DNA of 64,000 bases from Marthasterias glacialis (GCA_911728455.2 OU452225.1:21548495-21612494), one strand, 5' to 3'; positions 26,801-37,085 are shown, numbered from the stretch's first letter. Notes: generated by a model from the sequence alone, not told the origin. Translations and numbers: made by a program.

Positions 26801-29800
26801 TGTATTCACCATATTTATAAATATAAATATAATTGACTCATTTATCAGTTTACTTTCATTCAACTAGTTGTACAACTTGGACATGAAATCTGATCACACA
26901 CAGAAAAACAAATAAACATTGTGTTTTTATGACAGTTAAAAATCATCAGAATATTGTATTGGATATTTCAATGTTATTAGCTGCCTTCACCAATATTCCC
27001 CATCTCCCATTTAGAATGGTGGTCATTTTACATTCTGACCTCCTACTCTTAGTCAATCCAATAAAACAACACCAATCTAAACCCAAAGAGTGAATAGTAG
27101 TGTATCTTTACCTTGTTTAGTTTGAAGAAGCTTTCAACCACAGGGTTATCTGGTCCCATATTGTTCAGCATGAGCTGACGAAGCTGATCCACGGGACGTA
27201 ATTTATTCACCAGGTAGCTACCCTGTTTATAAAGCCATTCTCAATCAATTTCAAATGTTTGCAAATTCTTATACACTTATACTTTGGGGGTGAGCAATGA
27301 TCAATCAATAATCAATGAACACTGATTCAATAACTTGAATGTTACACATTTAGGTCTTGCTCTTTTTACTTTTTTTTTTCAAACTTGCTAAAATGTTGGT
27401 TCCTTTCAACACACCATTTGGAATACAAGATTAGATGTGTCTTCTGCAGGCAGAGTGGACAAGTTATTTACTCCAGACACAATTGCACACTGGAAACATC
27501 AAAAATGCAATTTGCATATTGATCACATGCCGTGTTGCAAAGATTTGCCTGCATTGGTGGAAAAATGGTAGCTAAAGTGACCAAGGTCAAACTGTATAAA
27601 CTACGTCAGTCATGACGATGGTCCTCAAGTCTGTTGGCATTTGAAGCCCAAAATGTTGCCCAGATGTTGTGTTTCTGGGAGGATGTTTTATGTTGTTCAA
27701 TAAATAAACATGTAATGTGTCTACAAGTAACATATAAATGTGCCCGATGTGTACTAGTGCACGACGGAACGTTCAGGCCAGACGACCGCGATCACACACT
27801 TTTCAACACAAGAATTTCAAAGTTTTGAAGCTGAATCATCCAAAGAAATTGGCTAGGTATAAATGCTCACTTTTCCAACGTTCTTTACCCTTTTTTCAGT
27901 GATTTAGGCCAACATTACAAACAATATAACCCGACGTTGGTTGTGCATACATGTAACTCAAAATAAACCTCTTTTGTAGCAAAATAATGATAGTTTATGA
28001 AACAGTAATGTGATTAAAATCAATGTCACAACATACAACTTTAATAAAAGGGCTCAGTAACTGTGTTTATTACCAAAAGCCGACTTTTGGTGTGACTCTG
28101 TCAGTCACAGAATGTATTTGCACGTAGTTTGCCATCAGCTCAGATGAAGTAGTACCCACTACAGGTCACGTGATGACATGTAAACATCGGTTGCGCAATC
28201 GCTCTATTGGTGATGTCTGGCCATGTGATGTTTATAACTTGAATCTAACACTACCTCCATGAAGCAGCTAAATTCACAATATCCAAGTGGTGCACTAATG
28301 TTCAGATTTCAAAATGTCATTTTACTGTATTGAACAGTTATCTCACTCTTATTGCTATGAATTAAAAAAGTTCATTTTAATAAAGTTCATTTTAATTCAG
28401 AAAATCCAAACTGTAATTGCAACAATGTAATATAACTACTCTATTTAATAGCAAATGCATCTCCAAAAGAACTGTTTATTTCATAATTACAAACGTGAAA
28501 TGAATTGTAATTCCTAGGTTTACAAGGGGAATGACGTCAGACTAAAAGAGTATGTTACATTTGATGTTATTCAGTCAGGTATATGTTATGATTTACCTTC
28601 GAGCTAAGCAGCACATAAGAAGGTGATGTAACAGTGTGTTGAGTTACTACACTAGGTGGTTCTGCTTGTCTTGGTTTCTCTACATCAATTCTTGGTGTCA
28701 GGAGTGGGATGGATGGAACCTCAGCTATAACCCACGTCCTACTAGCAATCAAATGAGTCACCTACACACAGCATATCACAATGTATTAGATACATCATCT
28801 GTCATACATCTGGTTAAGATGGCAGGGGGTGTCTGAAGATACCATGTGAGGTATTAATTGCATAGATTACATGTACTTCACATCATGTACCCTCCTACTG
28901 TCTGACCATTCAATATCATCTACATGGATGTTTAAGATAAATGCACTATGCCAGCCTGTAATCTAAACATACACAAGTATACAGATAGTGCAGTTGAATG
29001 GTTAAATTGAATAAATTGGTCAAGTACCTGGCAAATGTTACTGGGATAGATTAGAAGGGTGAAGACACAATGGTTTGTTTCTGCCGACTACATCAATACA
29101 ACATTAATGCTTCTGGAGCTGTAATGTACCAGTCTCACAAAGATTGTTTGAGCATGTTAAACACTTTTCTGTTTTAAAGAACAAAATACAACTCTTTTAA
29201 GATTCATCTCGTGTTCCAAGAAGAGATTATAACTGCATGATGTAAGATGAAATACTTACCTGAGTTTCCATGAGTGAGCGTTGGAATGGGAAGGAATCTG
29301 GATTGAGACACCATAGATGATCTGATTCTTCAGACTGTGAGCAACATAACAGCATTGTACCTGGGCAAACAACCAAGTCATTACATCATTATTGCTACTC
29401 AACTGCAGCAACTTCTAAAGTGTAAAATACTCCACAATCTTAAGCACCCAGCCAGTCCTTTGGTAATCTGAAAAGTATACCTAATGATTATAACAAGCAA
29501 CAAGTACAATATTGTGTACACATACTTGAAAGAGCGAACTAGACATGTTTCGACATATCAATTAAGATATCAATAACATCAAATTACCTTGACTGTAGAC
29601 AGCAGCGTGTACATTGGTTGGTCTATGCTGAGATGCATTAGCAGTGAAACCTGGCGGTAGTCTAATATGAACTAGGCACAGAGTAATGGGCCTATCTCTA
29701 GATCCTACACCACCAAACCAACCTCCTTGGAAAGGAATTGTTGTAAAATACAACCTCACACCTGCAAATAAGAAATACAAAAACCTTTCACCAAAATATA

Positions 29801-32800
29801 TTATTTTCTCAGCTCTACTTGCATATATGATCAATATGTATTGACCCAATTCACCTGCCATCATTATCACAATAATCTTGCTTGCGCCATTTTGGAAGTC
29901 AATGTCTCAATGTGTTATACAGTGTCGTGCACATTTTCAAGGTCCATCAGAGAACTGTGTCATTCAGTGGATTTAACAATGTCTTACATACAAATAGAAT
30001 TTGATGTAGTTCCAACAAAAAACAACATCGGACAAATGGTTCTCTGATTATCTGTCCTGAATTAATGTTGACAAGACCCCTAAGCCGCGACTAATATTCT
30101 GAAAATGTGGATAATACTGAACAGCAACCTTTGGCATCAATTCCATTCCATCAAAGCCCATCTTGCAGATTGCAAATGACAAGGTCTGTTTATCATGTTG
30201 AATGAGCTGGCCACAATGTATAATAGATATAATGTTGTGCAAGCTATATCCAATGTCATTAACCATTGCACTAATACACTAGAGTCCTTCAAGTTTTCTG
30301 CCCGCTGGTTTGTGCTCACATCCTGTTTGCATAAATGTTGGTGTAAAAGTAATGTCTGTTGAACAAACCTGTTTGTGTGACTGCCACAAGATGTAGTCTG
30401 CTGGACTCTGTACAGGGTATAGCAGCGATGTGAACAACTTGCTTGAAGTTACATCGATCAATGTTCCTTTACAAAAAAGATAAATCAAAAAAAAATTGTT
30501 TCATTATTTTACACTGAACCAATATTGATCCTACCATCCGAGATATGATGTTTCTTTAGAGGGTACCAGCCTTGCAGAGTTGAAGCTTTTTATCAGGATC
30601 TTGTGATGATAGTAAATCCTCATATAGATCATGTAACCTTTGTTTACAAAAAGAGTGACTTTGTACATTCCAGGGCCTTTCTGGCAGGCAGGATACCACA
30701 CCTGTCATATGGGAAATTTCACTTTTTGTCATAATTTTCTAATAGTTTCAAGAGTTATAAAAGTAACAGCTGATAGTTTAGAGATGTGCCCGCTTCCTTC
30801 ACATCAAAAGTAGATAAAAATCAGACAGCACACTCTCCTAAAAAAGTAAGATTTCTAGTTTTTTTCCTCTGAGCTGTGTACAAATCCTGCCTGCAGGAAG
30901 TCCAGGCTCTGTGGCTGCCTATACTTTTTAGATTAATACTAACCTGGCATAGAAGATAGCTTGTTTCATCATAGAGTAGTGAGATACTGCAGTGACCCGA
31001 CTCATACTACAACCATCAGATCCCATGTCATATACCTGTATGGTACCCTTCTCTGACCGTGTGTACAAAATGTGTCTAGTTTCATCTACAGTTATCTCTG
31101 CTATAGGATCTAATCAAATGAAGAAAGAAGAAAACATCTCATCAGGGCAACTTGTAGTAGAATCAAATGAACACTTGACATTGGTTTATGAGGAGTAAAT
31201 TGTTTAATGAAATCTCAACTTACAAATACCATTAACATTATAACTACTATACTATATGTATATTTGGTTTGTGGTAGCACCATGTGATTATATCCACTTT
31301 GATATATACAGTAGATTGTTCCCGTGAGAACTTGTCTTGTTATTATTCTACAACCACAGAGTAGATTTCAGAATTCAGGGGGGACATCTTAGTTCTGAAA
31401 AGGACTAAGTAGATACAAAGCAAAGTAGATATAATCACATGGTGTTACCGCAAACAAAATATACACTGAAACCTCACCATGCAATGCCTCAAAACCTATA
31501 CTATCTTATAACTATTGAACCACAGTACATTTGAGTAGAGCAGACCAAATATTTTTAAGCACAAACAGCCTATGAAAACATTTATGGTAGATTTTAATCT
31601 ACCCTACTATTTGAAAGCTTCAACACTGAGAAAGAGTACAACTGTTTGTTGAAAAATATATTTATTCGTGTGTATTAGTTTTTCAGTGATCACGTTTTCG
31701 TAAAAAAGAATTTTGTAAATGTTCCTATAGGTACTTATATTGCAGTTACAAGCAACTGTTACTTCCGGGATCTTCAAATGCTCTTTTCTCAATTTTGATA
31801 GTATTTCAAACGGAAATATTTATCTGATGGATCTGAACTAGAAAGAACAGTGCACTTTCAGGGTGAAGCTAAGTTGTTGTTTTTTCATTAATGACCAATA
31901 CTGTACTTTGTCTTATAACAAATGTAGATATAAGTTAGACTACTGTTTGTCTTTATCAATAGTGGCAGCAAGGTGAGACACCTGACAGCTGTGGCTAGCT
32001 GTAGTGATGAATGTTAAATTGTCATGACTAAGGTATACGTAAGAAATCAACAATGATACAACACATCATCAACCCCAAGGCCAAGACTTGGCAGTCCAAG
32101 ACTCTCAAGTCACTTGCTTCAGTTTCAAGCTGAACACACATTCTCCCTCCTTAATTAAATATCATATTTGTGCATTGAATCACGTGACAGTTTGCACTAC
32201 AGTACAAATTTGCATCAAAACATTCATAATTTAGTTCACTACCCTTTTACATCATACCAACTGAAATGATTTCAACATCAACTTACCATCTTCTGAGAAA
32301 TTAAGAAATGAAGGCACAAGAAATGAGAGTGAGCTACTAGAATGGTTGACTTTACGACACTTGCGACTGAACCATCCATCCTGTGCCTGAATTCAATCAA
32401 TCCAAAACATTATTCAATCAAAAGTTATTATAAGATGACGCTATGCTATCAGTGCATTGTTGCAGAATATAATTGCAAGTTGAAATCTGGACTTTTCCAT
32501 TTTACGAGGCGAAGCCAGATTTCACCTCGTGATTATATTCTGCAACAATGCAAGAATAAAACACATTTTTTCTTTTATATAATTAACACATAGATCCTTG
32601 TCATTTAAATTTTTTTCACAAAAAATAAAAAAATTGACAGGGTTCCTCGCCCATCCCACACTCTGACAATTCTTTTGGAAACTTCTAAACAACGTGGACA
32701 AATCCATTAGACACCAATCTTGTCTACCATGACACGACCTTGCAAACGAGCCTGAACGATTATTTGTCAAATTGAGAGTCAAAAATCCATATTGGTATCC

Positions 32801-35800
32801 TATAGTTATCCATATACAACGGTCCAACGTAAATACATGGCAGTAAATACATGGCAAAATAAAAGATGACTGTGTGATGCCTGTTCCACCAATCAAATGA
32901 CAAGGATCTGTGTGTGTGGTAATTAAAACACTGCCTGACGTATTAGGTACAAGCTTTTTTAAGTATGTTTTATACGCAAAATACAGGCTATTATAAGTTA
33001 ACCAAATGTCAAAATACAAGTGATTTCCTATTATTATGCACAAATACACAAGAGTTACATGAAGGTTGCAACTTTTAGTAAATTGCCTCCATATCCCTTG
33101 AAAGTAATGTTGGCAACAAAGTACATTTCCACATATCCTGTCTGGTAATACATAGCTTCAGCAAATCTTATTCATGCAAGGCCATATGAGATAGGACACT
33201 TAATGGGATGTGATTGGCATTGAAAACCCACTACAATGTGGAGATAAGTCCTGAAAATTTGCAGGGCCCTTAGGACATTCGGTCCAGAGCCCACCTTAGG
33301 GCCTCAAGACAATTTTAAAATTTAGAAGTTAACTGTAGTGCAACCTGAGCACTCCCCAAAACCATTGCCAGTGTTGTATTTAATGTTTTAATTCCATCAG
33401 CAATATAGGCATACAGATATAAGTTTTAGTAGATCTACCATGCCCCACATTTTTCCAATGGACCCACATGTCTCATGTTAGATGACTTTCACAGCACCCC
33501 TGAAAACGCACATCCAAGAAACCAAAACTCACATCCCTGCAGAAGCTATGTATTAAACTGCACAGTCTCAAACACTTTGAGTAATCTGCTATTGGAACAA
33601 ATGTCATATTATGGCTACTTTTTTCTTTAGTCCTACTTCAAAAGTAATTTCTTTCAAAGCTACAAAGAAATTGAAAAGTTGTTATAAGAGACTAAAACTG
33701 TCTGCTTTTCTCAATTGTTATAGGCATTTATTTTTTGTTTCACTGGGAAGCCTTTTATAAATATGTAAAAAGTTGTACCTGATACATGATCTCATACAAG
33801 CAACCATCCTTGCCAGCTAGGAAGATCCGACCATTGTGTGTTGACTTGATACTCAACATGTATGTATTGTCCGATGGTATAGAAAACAATGGGTCAGGTA
33901 GCAAATGCATCTCACAGCGACTGTAATCATTTACATTTACATCTAAGGGGAAAAAATAAACATTTTAATTAATTGTATTGTACATAATAAAACTTGTCAA
34001 AAACATTCTTGAGGTCATTAGAGTCTCCCTGTAATACTGACTATTTATGATAAACTTGCTTTGTTATTGCATTTATACACCACCAACACAGATCCATGTC
34101 ATTCAATTGGTCGAGCATTTGTCACGTATCATCCTTTATTTTGCCATGCATTTACTGTCCTGATGCTCAAAATTGTAATATTGGATAGGGCTGTCCAATA
34201 TGGAAAATTATTGGATGCTTCTCAGCGTCATTTCCAAAATAATCATACCCCGTCCGTTGTCCAAATGAGGAAAGGTCATGTCATCATGGCGGACAACATT
34301 AGTGTCTAATGTTAGGAAGGTTTTTTTTTAGAACAGAGTGTGGGGTGTGTGAGTTTCTGTGTCTATTTTGTGTTTACAGTGAAAACATTTCAAATGACAA
34401 TGATCTATGTGTGAGTTATATAAAACAAATAATGAATGCATTTTGTTCATGATTATTCCATTTCAATTGGCTTCGCCTCATGAAATGAAACAGTCCAGAT
34501 TTCACCTCGTGATTATATTCTGCGACAATGCACTCACACGCATTCAATATTTGTATATTACACATGACACAATCAGTGAAAGAATACATGGAACACTTCA
34601 GTTTTACACAAGGTGGTTTGTTTTTCTGAGAATCATGATTGGTCACATTAATGACCAGTCCCTTGCCTGTGTGTCGTTATAATTGACTGGCTATATATTA
34701 ACAACATACATACCCTCATGAGGTTGACCAAAGCTGACACCAAGCAGTACTATCTCCACAGGGGTCACCAAACACAGTAAGAAGCGAATATGACTTTGGA
34801 ATATATTGGGCTTAGGACGCACCAAGCCAGCACAAAGTATGGTCTCACTTAATCCATCAAAATAAGCCAAGTCACCCCTGCAATCACAAGCACAAATATA
34901 TTACAAGAAACCATCAACAAAATACTAAAATTACAAAAAGCTCCACCACAGATCCAGTGTAAAAGAAACACAAGAACTAAGAAACTCATCTTCTAGGGTA
35001 AGATGCTTTGGTAATTTATTCATGGCCCAATGGTAGCCACCTATATGTGATATTGTTACTAATACTATTACTATATGAAACTTGACACTGTTTTTACCCA
35101 TCTTCATAGTTCCAGACAAAGATGTCACTGTCCACTGATAGCCAAGCTCGACTTATCTCAGGAAACACACCCATCATGCAGTTACATTGCATGTCTGAAT
35201 TATACACATCAAGGAACAATGTCAAAAATGGAATCAAATACTTCCCAACAGTTCCTATAAAACTAATGTCAAATATTGAAATTTATTTTCTAAACGTAAA
35301 TAAAGAAAGCAAAAAAATGTTTAACTTGAGAAATGACTGAAAAAAATAACTTGTATCAGTCCAACAGTTAAGGTTTATTTTAAAATTTGTTGGCTTTTAC
35401 ATTTTTTAAAGTGTTCAAATTTGTGTGTGATATTTTAACCTGTACAATTGTCTTAATTCGGCCTGTGGCCGTGATGGCTTTTTAACAATAAACCATTTCT
35501 ATTGAATTCCATTAAGTTGACAGAAAAATCTTGTCAAAATAAAAAGGAGACTTATAGTTGTTATTGATCAGTCTTTGAGTTTCACTTTCAGCCTGAGTAG
35601 GGAATATCAAGGTCAAGTCCCATTTCATGGGTAATTCCAAAATGAATAATCAAAATGCTCTGTTTGACTAATTATTGTTGGAGCTTGTTCAGTTTGGGTC
35701 CAAAGTTTAAATCAAATACCTGTCTGCAATTCAGATGGTGCTGACTATACCACATTTTAAACAAGGGATGAAACATCTCAAAATTGACTCCAACATGTTT

Positions 35801-37066
35801 TGTTAATAATTTAGGGCAATGAAACTGGTACAAAAAGGATACGTCCAAACTGTTCCACAAGTTCTGGAGGTAAAGGTACTTGCTTTGCTGGACTGAGTTG
35901 TGGCAAGTCTGCTAATCCCACAGAAGCCAATGATAATGACGGATAATCCACATCACTAATTCCACTTACAGTAGCATGAGCTGTCAAATAATCAAAACAT
36001 CACATTCAATATCTACGTGTAGGATTGTAAATGAGTGCAACAGCTCACAACTTTTCAAAAACCTAAACCCAAATTCCAAACTAGTTTCAAGCATACTGAG
36101 CTGATGTATAAGGAATAATAGACCGATTGCGTGACAATGTTTACATGCGGTCACGTGACCTCCTATCGGGTATGACGTCATACAGCTAATGAAAAAATAT
36201 GTGTAAAAGCATAGGCTGTGACACAGAGTGAGTACGAAAACAGTCGATTTTACTTTCGTTAAGCGAAGAATTAGTTAATCAGCATTATTTAAAGTAGTAT
36301 GTTGTGGCATTAATTTAAATCACATCTCTGTTTCATAATTTAACAGAATTCTTCTAAAAAGAGGTTTTTTAGCCACGCACTACCGGCGTCGGACGACTAT
36401 TATGTAGCCACCCGTCTGTTATTTTGTTTGTAATGTTAGCCTAAATCACTGTAAAAAAAAAAGGATAAACAACGATGGAAAAGTGAGCATTAATACTTAG
36501 CCTTGCAGAATTTCAAATAGGCAAAGGAATCACATAGTTTTGGAAAGCAATTTTTTCATGGTAACCTCTGAGCATGCTTGGAGCATAGATTATACACATT
36601 GTAATGCGCATTTGATCATATTAATATGGAATTTGCGCAATATAAATGGAAAATTATAAGTTACTCACCTGATGAAGTGACATTGAGAAACTCAGCTAAT
36701 TCACAGTAGGTTACTCACCTGATGAAGTGACATTGGGAAGCTCAGGTAATTCATGGTAAGTTACTCACCTGATGAAGTGGCAGTGAGAAACTCAGCTAAT
36801 TCATGGTAGGTTACTCACCTGATGAAGTGACATTGGGAAGCTCAGGTAATTCATGGTAAGTTACTCACCTGATGAAGTGACATTGAGAAACTCAGCTAAT
36901 TCATGGTAAGTTACTCACCTGATGAAGTGACATTGAGAAGCTCAGCTAATTCATGGTAGTTTTTATCTTGATTGATGAAGAAATCTACATGTTGACCAGC
37001 AGTCTGTAGATTATCATTTACAGTGGTCAATACTGGACCAGCACTAAATGATGTTTGAGCCATCAT
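5842..37066 (-). CDS. NUP155: NUP155, nuclear pore complex scaffold nucleoporin (complete, 35 coding exons)
   Basis: Spliced minus-strand exons encode a 1406-residue homologue of Nup155, an inner-ring nuclear pore scaffold protein (human protein about 1391 residues). Exons in transcript order: 37085-36919 (ATG at 37066), 35980-35843, 35194-35098, 34877-34714, 33942-33779, 32386-32287, 31109-30944, 30466-30369, 29761-29588, 29360-29260, 28761-28597, 27222-27112, 25919-25757, 25675-25616, 25464-25399, 24985-24838, 24176-24110, 23240-23134, 22456-22359, 21809-21676, 21279-21220, 20727-20596, 19778-19701, 18949-18889, 17458-17323, 15349-15199, 14583-14479, 13529-13375, 12123-11994, 10870-10757, 10625-10505, 10034-9924, 9041-8905, 7457-7351, 5995-5842. 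Every junction is GT-AG and the phases sum to 4221 nt with one stop. Diagnostic strings include [41 protein letters not shown] and [11 protein letters not shown]. An 18-T tract before the splice acceptor at 37086 implies at least one upstream 5' UTR exon. The weakest calls are the small exon 25675-25616 and the non-consensus donor at 35842. Confidence 0.96.
6371..6534. repeat. Long hairpin (arms ~76 bp, 13-nt loop) in NUP155 intron 34
   Basis: The arms 6371-6446 and 6460-6534 are near-perfect reverse complements starting GGGAATAACAGTGCGAGGAC and closing at GTTAACGACC. There is one small bulge (CCTTGGG versus CCCCGG). It is GC-rich compared with its surroundings. It is probably a foldback MITE; no target duplication was identified. 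Confidence 0.95.
7631..7955 (+). mobile_element. tRNA-Leu-like SINE with a CCTTGAGCAAGACAC body motif
   Basis: The head (7631-7717) resembles tRNA-Leu: ATGGCCGAGCGGTTTAGCGC as A-box, anticodon-loop string ACTCAAGTT, B-box GGGTTTGAATCCC, and ends GTGTCAT/ATGACAC that pair as an acceptor stem. The body begins TGTCCTTGAGCAAGACACTC, a motif I recall from several vertebrate and invertebrate deuterostome SINEs. It lies in NUP155 intron 33. The long non-tRNA tail argues against a functional tRNA gene. Confidence 0.78.
8240..8586. mobile_element. MITE family with ACAGATCCTTGTCAT termini, copy 1 (NUP155 intron 33)
   Basis: The termini ACACACAGATCCTTGTCAT and ATGACAAGGATCTATGTGT are inverted repeats. 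The interior shares long strings (CATTTCCAAA, TTGTCCAAACGAGG, TTTTGTGTTTA) with copies at 20051, 32586 and 34086. It has no coding capacity. Confidence 0.85.
9264..9340 (+). mobile_element. Truncated SINE 3' body
   Basis: It contains only the body (TTCACAAGACTCGGGAAAGT, ACACATCGGTGTATGGGTAA) of the same SINE family, without the tRNA-like head. It lies in NUP155 intron 32 just before the head-to-head pair. Confidence 0.8.
9421..9630 (-). mobile_element. tRNA-derived SINE copy, minus orientation
   Basis: Read on the minus strand it contains an A-box-like TGGTCTAGTTGGTAAGA and a B-box GGGTTCGAATCCCA, followed by a non-tRNA body (CACAAGACTCGGCAAAGTAC, TAACACACATCGGTGTATGG) and a tail related to GATGCAAA. 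The same head and body recur at 48743, 48985, 58014 and 60192. This is a SINE, not a functional tRNA. It lies in NUP155 intron 32. Confidence 0.88.
9681..9840 (+). mobile_element. tRNA-derived SINE copy, plus orientation, head-to-head with the preceding copy
   Basis: It starts GGATTCGAACTGCCTC, carries TCTCGGTAGTCTAGTTGATA and GGGTTCGAATCCCA, then the family body ending TACAGTGCTTAACACACA. The 3' tail is truncated. About 50 bp separates its head from that of the inverted copy at 9421-9630. Confidence 0.85.
10231..10362. mobile_element. Short MITE (132 bp) in NUP155 intron 31
   Basis: The inverted termini AGACCTTATGCAT / ATGCATAAGGTCT enclose 106 bp with an internal TGAGGTCAAA...TTTGACCTCA pair. 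It is non-coding. Confidence 0.8.
11089..11806. repeat. 80-bp minisatellite, 9 copies, in NUP155 intron 29
   Basis: An 80-bp unit starting GATAATGAACATTAAAC and ending CACATCTTAAGATC repeats nine times, almost without divergence. The only recurrent variant I see is C or T in TAAACGCATT/TAAATGCATT, in the order C,T,T,C,C,T,C,C,C. The array lies wholly within the intron between 10871 and 11993. Confidence 0.97.
12571..13078. mobile_element. Possible ~505-bp MITE in NUP155 intron 28
   Basis: GGTCTTGTCAAAATTATTCC near the left end matches, inverted, ACTAATTTTGACAAGGTCCC near the right end. Short direct repeats (TTGAATCTTGCAAC and AGATGCA) occur just outside both ends at about 12495 and 13102. 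Confidence 0.5.
15896..16884. mobile_element. ~1-kb non-coding inverted-repeat element in NUP155 intron 25
   Basis: AGGCATGAGAAT at 15896 and ATTCTCATGCCT at 16873 are inverted, with ATGAC close to both outer edges as a possible 5-bp duplication. The interior (GTCCGGATTTTGGGCAACGT, GCGGGGGGCGGCCTGCC) is more GC-rich than the intron around it and encodes nothing recognised. Confidence 0.6.
17647..18180. repeat. Interspersed repeat with TGCGTAGTC motifs in NUP155 intron 24
   Basis: The stretch carries repeated TGCGTA/ACGC words (CACTGTGTACGC, GCATGCGTAGTCGG, GCGTGCGTAGTCACAGC) and imperfectly inverted ends (GCCGGTTTCTCCTC versus GTATGAACCGCCC). It looks like an old MITE; boundaries are approximate. 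Confidence 0.45.
18589..18841. mobile_element. 253-bp MITE with 10-bp target duplication in NUP155 intron 24
   Basis: The ends AAAGATTATAGAGCGCCGAA and TTCGGTGCTCTATAATCTTT are inverted repeats of about 35 bp. GATTACAACC directly abuts both sides (18579-18588 and 18842-18851), a 10-bp target duplication. A second internal inverted pair (CATTTCGGCAAGTGA / TCACTTGCCGAAATG) makes the element largely palindromic. The duplication length would fit a Mutator-like origin, but that is inference. Confidence 0.93.
19899..20049. mobile_element. Small inverted-repeat element abutting MITE copy 2
   Basis: The ends ATATTGAGTGGCT and AGCCACTCAATAT are perfect inverted repeats of 13 bp. The interior (CATGAAATGGAGCAGTCCAAA) resembles the sequence next to MITE copy 4 (CATGAAATGAAACAGTCCAG). 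Confidence 0.8.
20051..20476. mobile_element. ACAGATCCTTGTCAT-family MITE, copy 2 (NUP155 intron 22)
   Basis: Inverted termini TTACATAACTGACATAGA / ATGTCAGTTACATAA extend beyond those of copy 1. The interior is longer and more diverged. It directly abuts a second small inverted-repeat element at 19899-20049. Confidence 0.82.
23686..23953. mobile_element. MITE with ~45-bp imperfect inverted repeats in NUP155 intron 17
   Basis: The ends AATAGACAGATCCATTAAGC and GCTTAATAGATCGGTCTATT are inverted repeats that extend with mismatches through GTTGACCAATCA. No target duplication is certain. Confidence 0.85.
24499..24616. repeat. Hairpin (55-bp arms, 8-nt loop) in NUP155 intron 16
   Basis: The arms 24499-24553 and 24562-24616 pair with about three mismatches, starting AATGGGAGACTTTTGAGACG. 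The internal string GCGCCCCAGTAACTGG also occurs, nearly identical, at the ends of the 878-bp palindromic element at 37974-38851, suggesting a related transposon family. Confidence 0.93.
26131..26694. mobile_element. TTAACCGG-terminated repeat in NUP155 intron 12
   Basis: The ends TTTAACCGGAAAAC and GCGGTAACTGGTTAA are partly inverted. The right half (TAGAGAAAACAAAAAACGTG, GTCAAGTCAAGGTTTC, AAAATGGAAGATTCC) is shared with the stretch at 56147-56457 between PKDCC and REXO1. Confidence 0.65.
27851..28208 (+). repeat. Interspersed repeat, copy A (NUP155 intron 11)
   Basis: This stretch matches the reverse complement of 36117-36502 over its whole length: ATGCTCACTTTTCCA at one end, TAATGTTGGCCTAAATCAC-like text, CAAAAGTCGGC-like text, and GGTCACGTGATGACATGTAA then GCGCAATCG at the other end. 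The ends are not inverted repeats of each other. Confidence 0.75.
32453..32551. repeat. Hairpin repeat next to MITE copy 3
   Basis: The arms GCATTGTTGCAGAATATAAT and ATTATATTCTGCAACAATGC pair perfectly at the ends, with weaker pairing (GAAATCTGG / CCAGATTTC) inside. A related half-copy (TTCACCTCGTGATTATATTC) lies at about 34500-34540. Confidence 0.88.
32586..32914. mobile_element. ACAGATCCTTGTCAT-family MITE, copy 3 (NUP155 intron 5)
   Basis: It begins ACACATAGATCCTTGTCATT and ends CAAATGACAAGGATCTGTGT. It lies about 35 bp from the hairpin at 32453-32551. The 175-residue open frame across this stretch is a by-product of the repeat and has no recognisable protein motif. Confidence 0.85.
34086..34413. 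mobile_element. ACAGATCCTTGTCAT-family MITE, copy 4 (NUP155 intron 4)
   Basis: Termini ACACAGATCCATGTCATTCA and CAAATGACAATGATCTATGT. The interior aligns with copy 1 over most of its length (TTGGATGCTTCTCAGCGTCA, AAGGTCATGTCATCATGGCG). It is followed by a sequence related to the 32453 hairpin (about 34430-34545). Confidence 0.85.
36117..36502 (-). repeat. Interspersed repeat, copy B (NUP155 intron 1), inverted relative to copy A
   Basis: It begins AATAGACCGATTGCGTGACA, contains GCGGTCACGTGACCTCC and AATGTTAGCCTAAATCAC, and ends GTGAGCATTAATACTTAGCC. It is the opposite-orientation copy of 27851-28208. It lies just 5' (in plus coordinates) of the duplicated splice donor array. Confidence 0.75.
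36661..36960 (-). repeat. Six tandem 50-bp copies of the NUP155 exon 1 end plus 5' splice site
   Basis: A 50-bp unit repeats with units beginning at 36661, 36711, 36761, 36811, 36861 and 36911. On the minus strand each copy contains the end of the coding segment (CTCAATGTCACTTCATCAG) and a consensus donor (CAG/GTGAGT). The copy at 36911-36960 is the real exon end. The five downstream copies differ by a few substitutions (GGGAAG or GAGAAA, CACAGTAG or CATGGTAA). The unit is not a multiple of three. Confidence 0.95.
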
Positions 37067-37085
37067 ACTATCTGCATGTAGGGAA

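Larger units (their letters stand above)
25757..37066 (-). other. NUP155: NUP155 N-terminal part: leader, beta-propeller and start of solenoid (exons 1-13)
   Basis: Exons 1-13 encode residues 1-596. After a short N-terminal helix segment ([21 protein letters not shown]) comes the conserved lead into the propeller ([43 protein letters not shown]). Blade strings follow: [70 protein letters not shown] and [12 protein letters not shown]. In the family this seven-bladed propeller anchors the inner ring and contacts the nuclear membrane. The exon 30466-30369 was found only by reading the frame required by phase ([16 protein letters not shown], then [10 protein letters not shown]); the longest open frame there is a different one. 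Exon 13 contains the strongly conserved [14 protein letters not shown]. Confidence 0.93.

Noticed and set aside
30279..30488. 69-codon minus frame as a NUP155 exon in that frame
   Set aside because: The splice-phase-consistent frame is a different one ([16 protein letters not shown]), which matches Nup155; the longer frame is a shadow.
32522..33049. 175-codon minus-strand frame
   Set aside because: It runs through a MITE and its neighbour, has no recognisable domain, and lies in a NUP155 intron on the same strand.
35380..35515. Possible LINE 3' end (AACAATAAACCATTTCTATT)
   Set aside because: No reverse-transcriptase text precedes it; the AATAAA-like tail alone is not enough.
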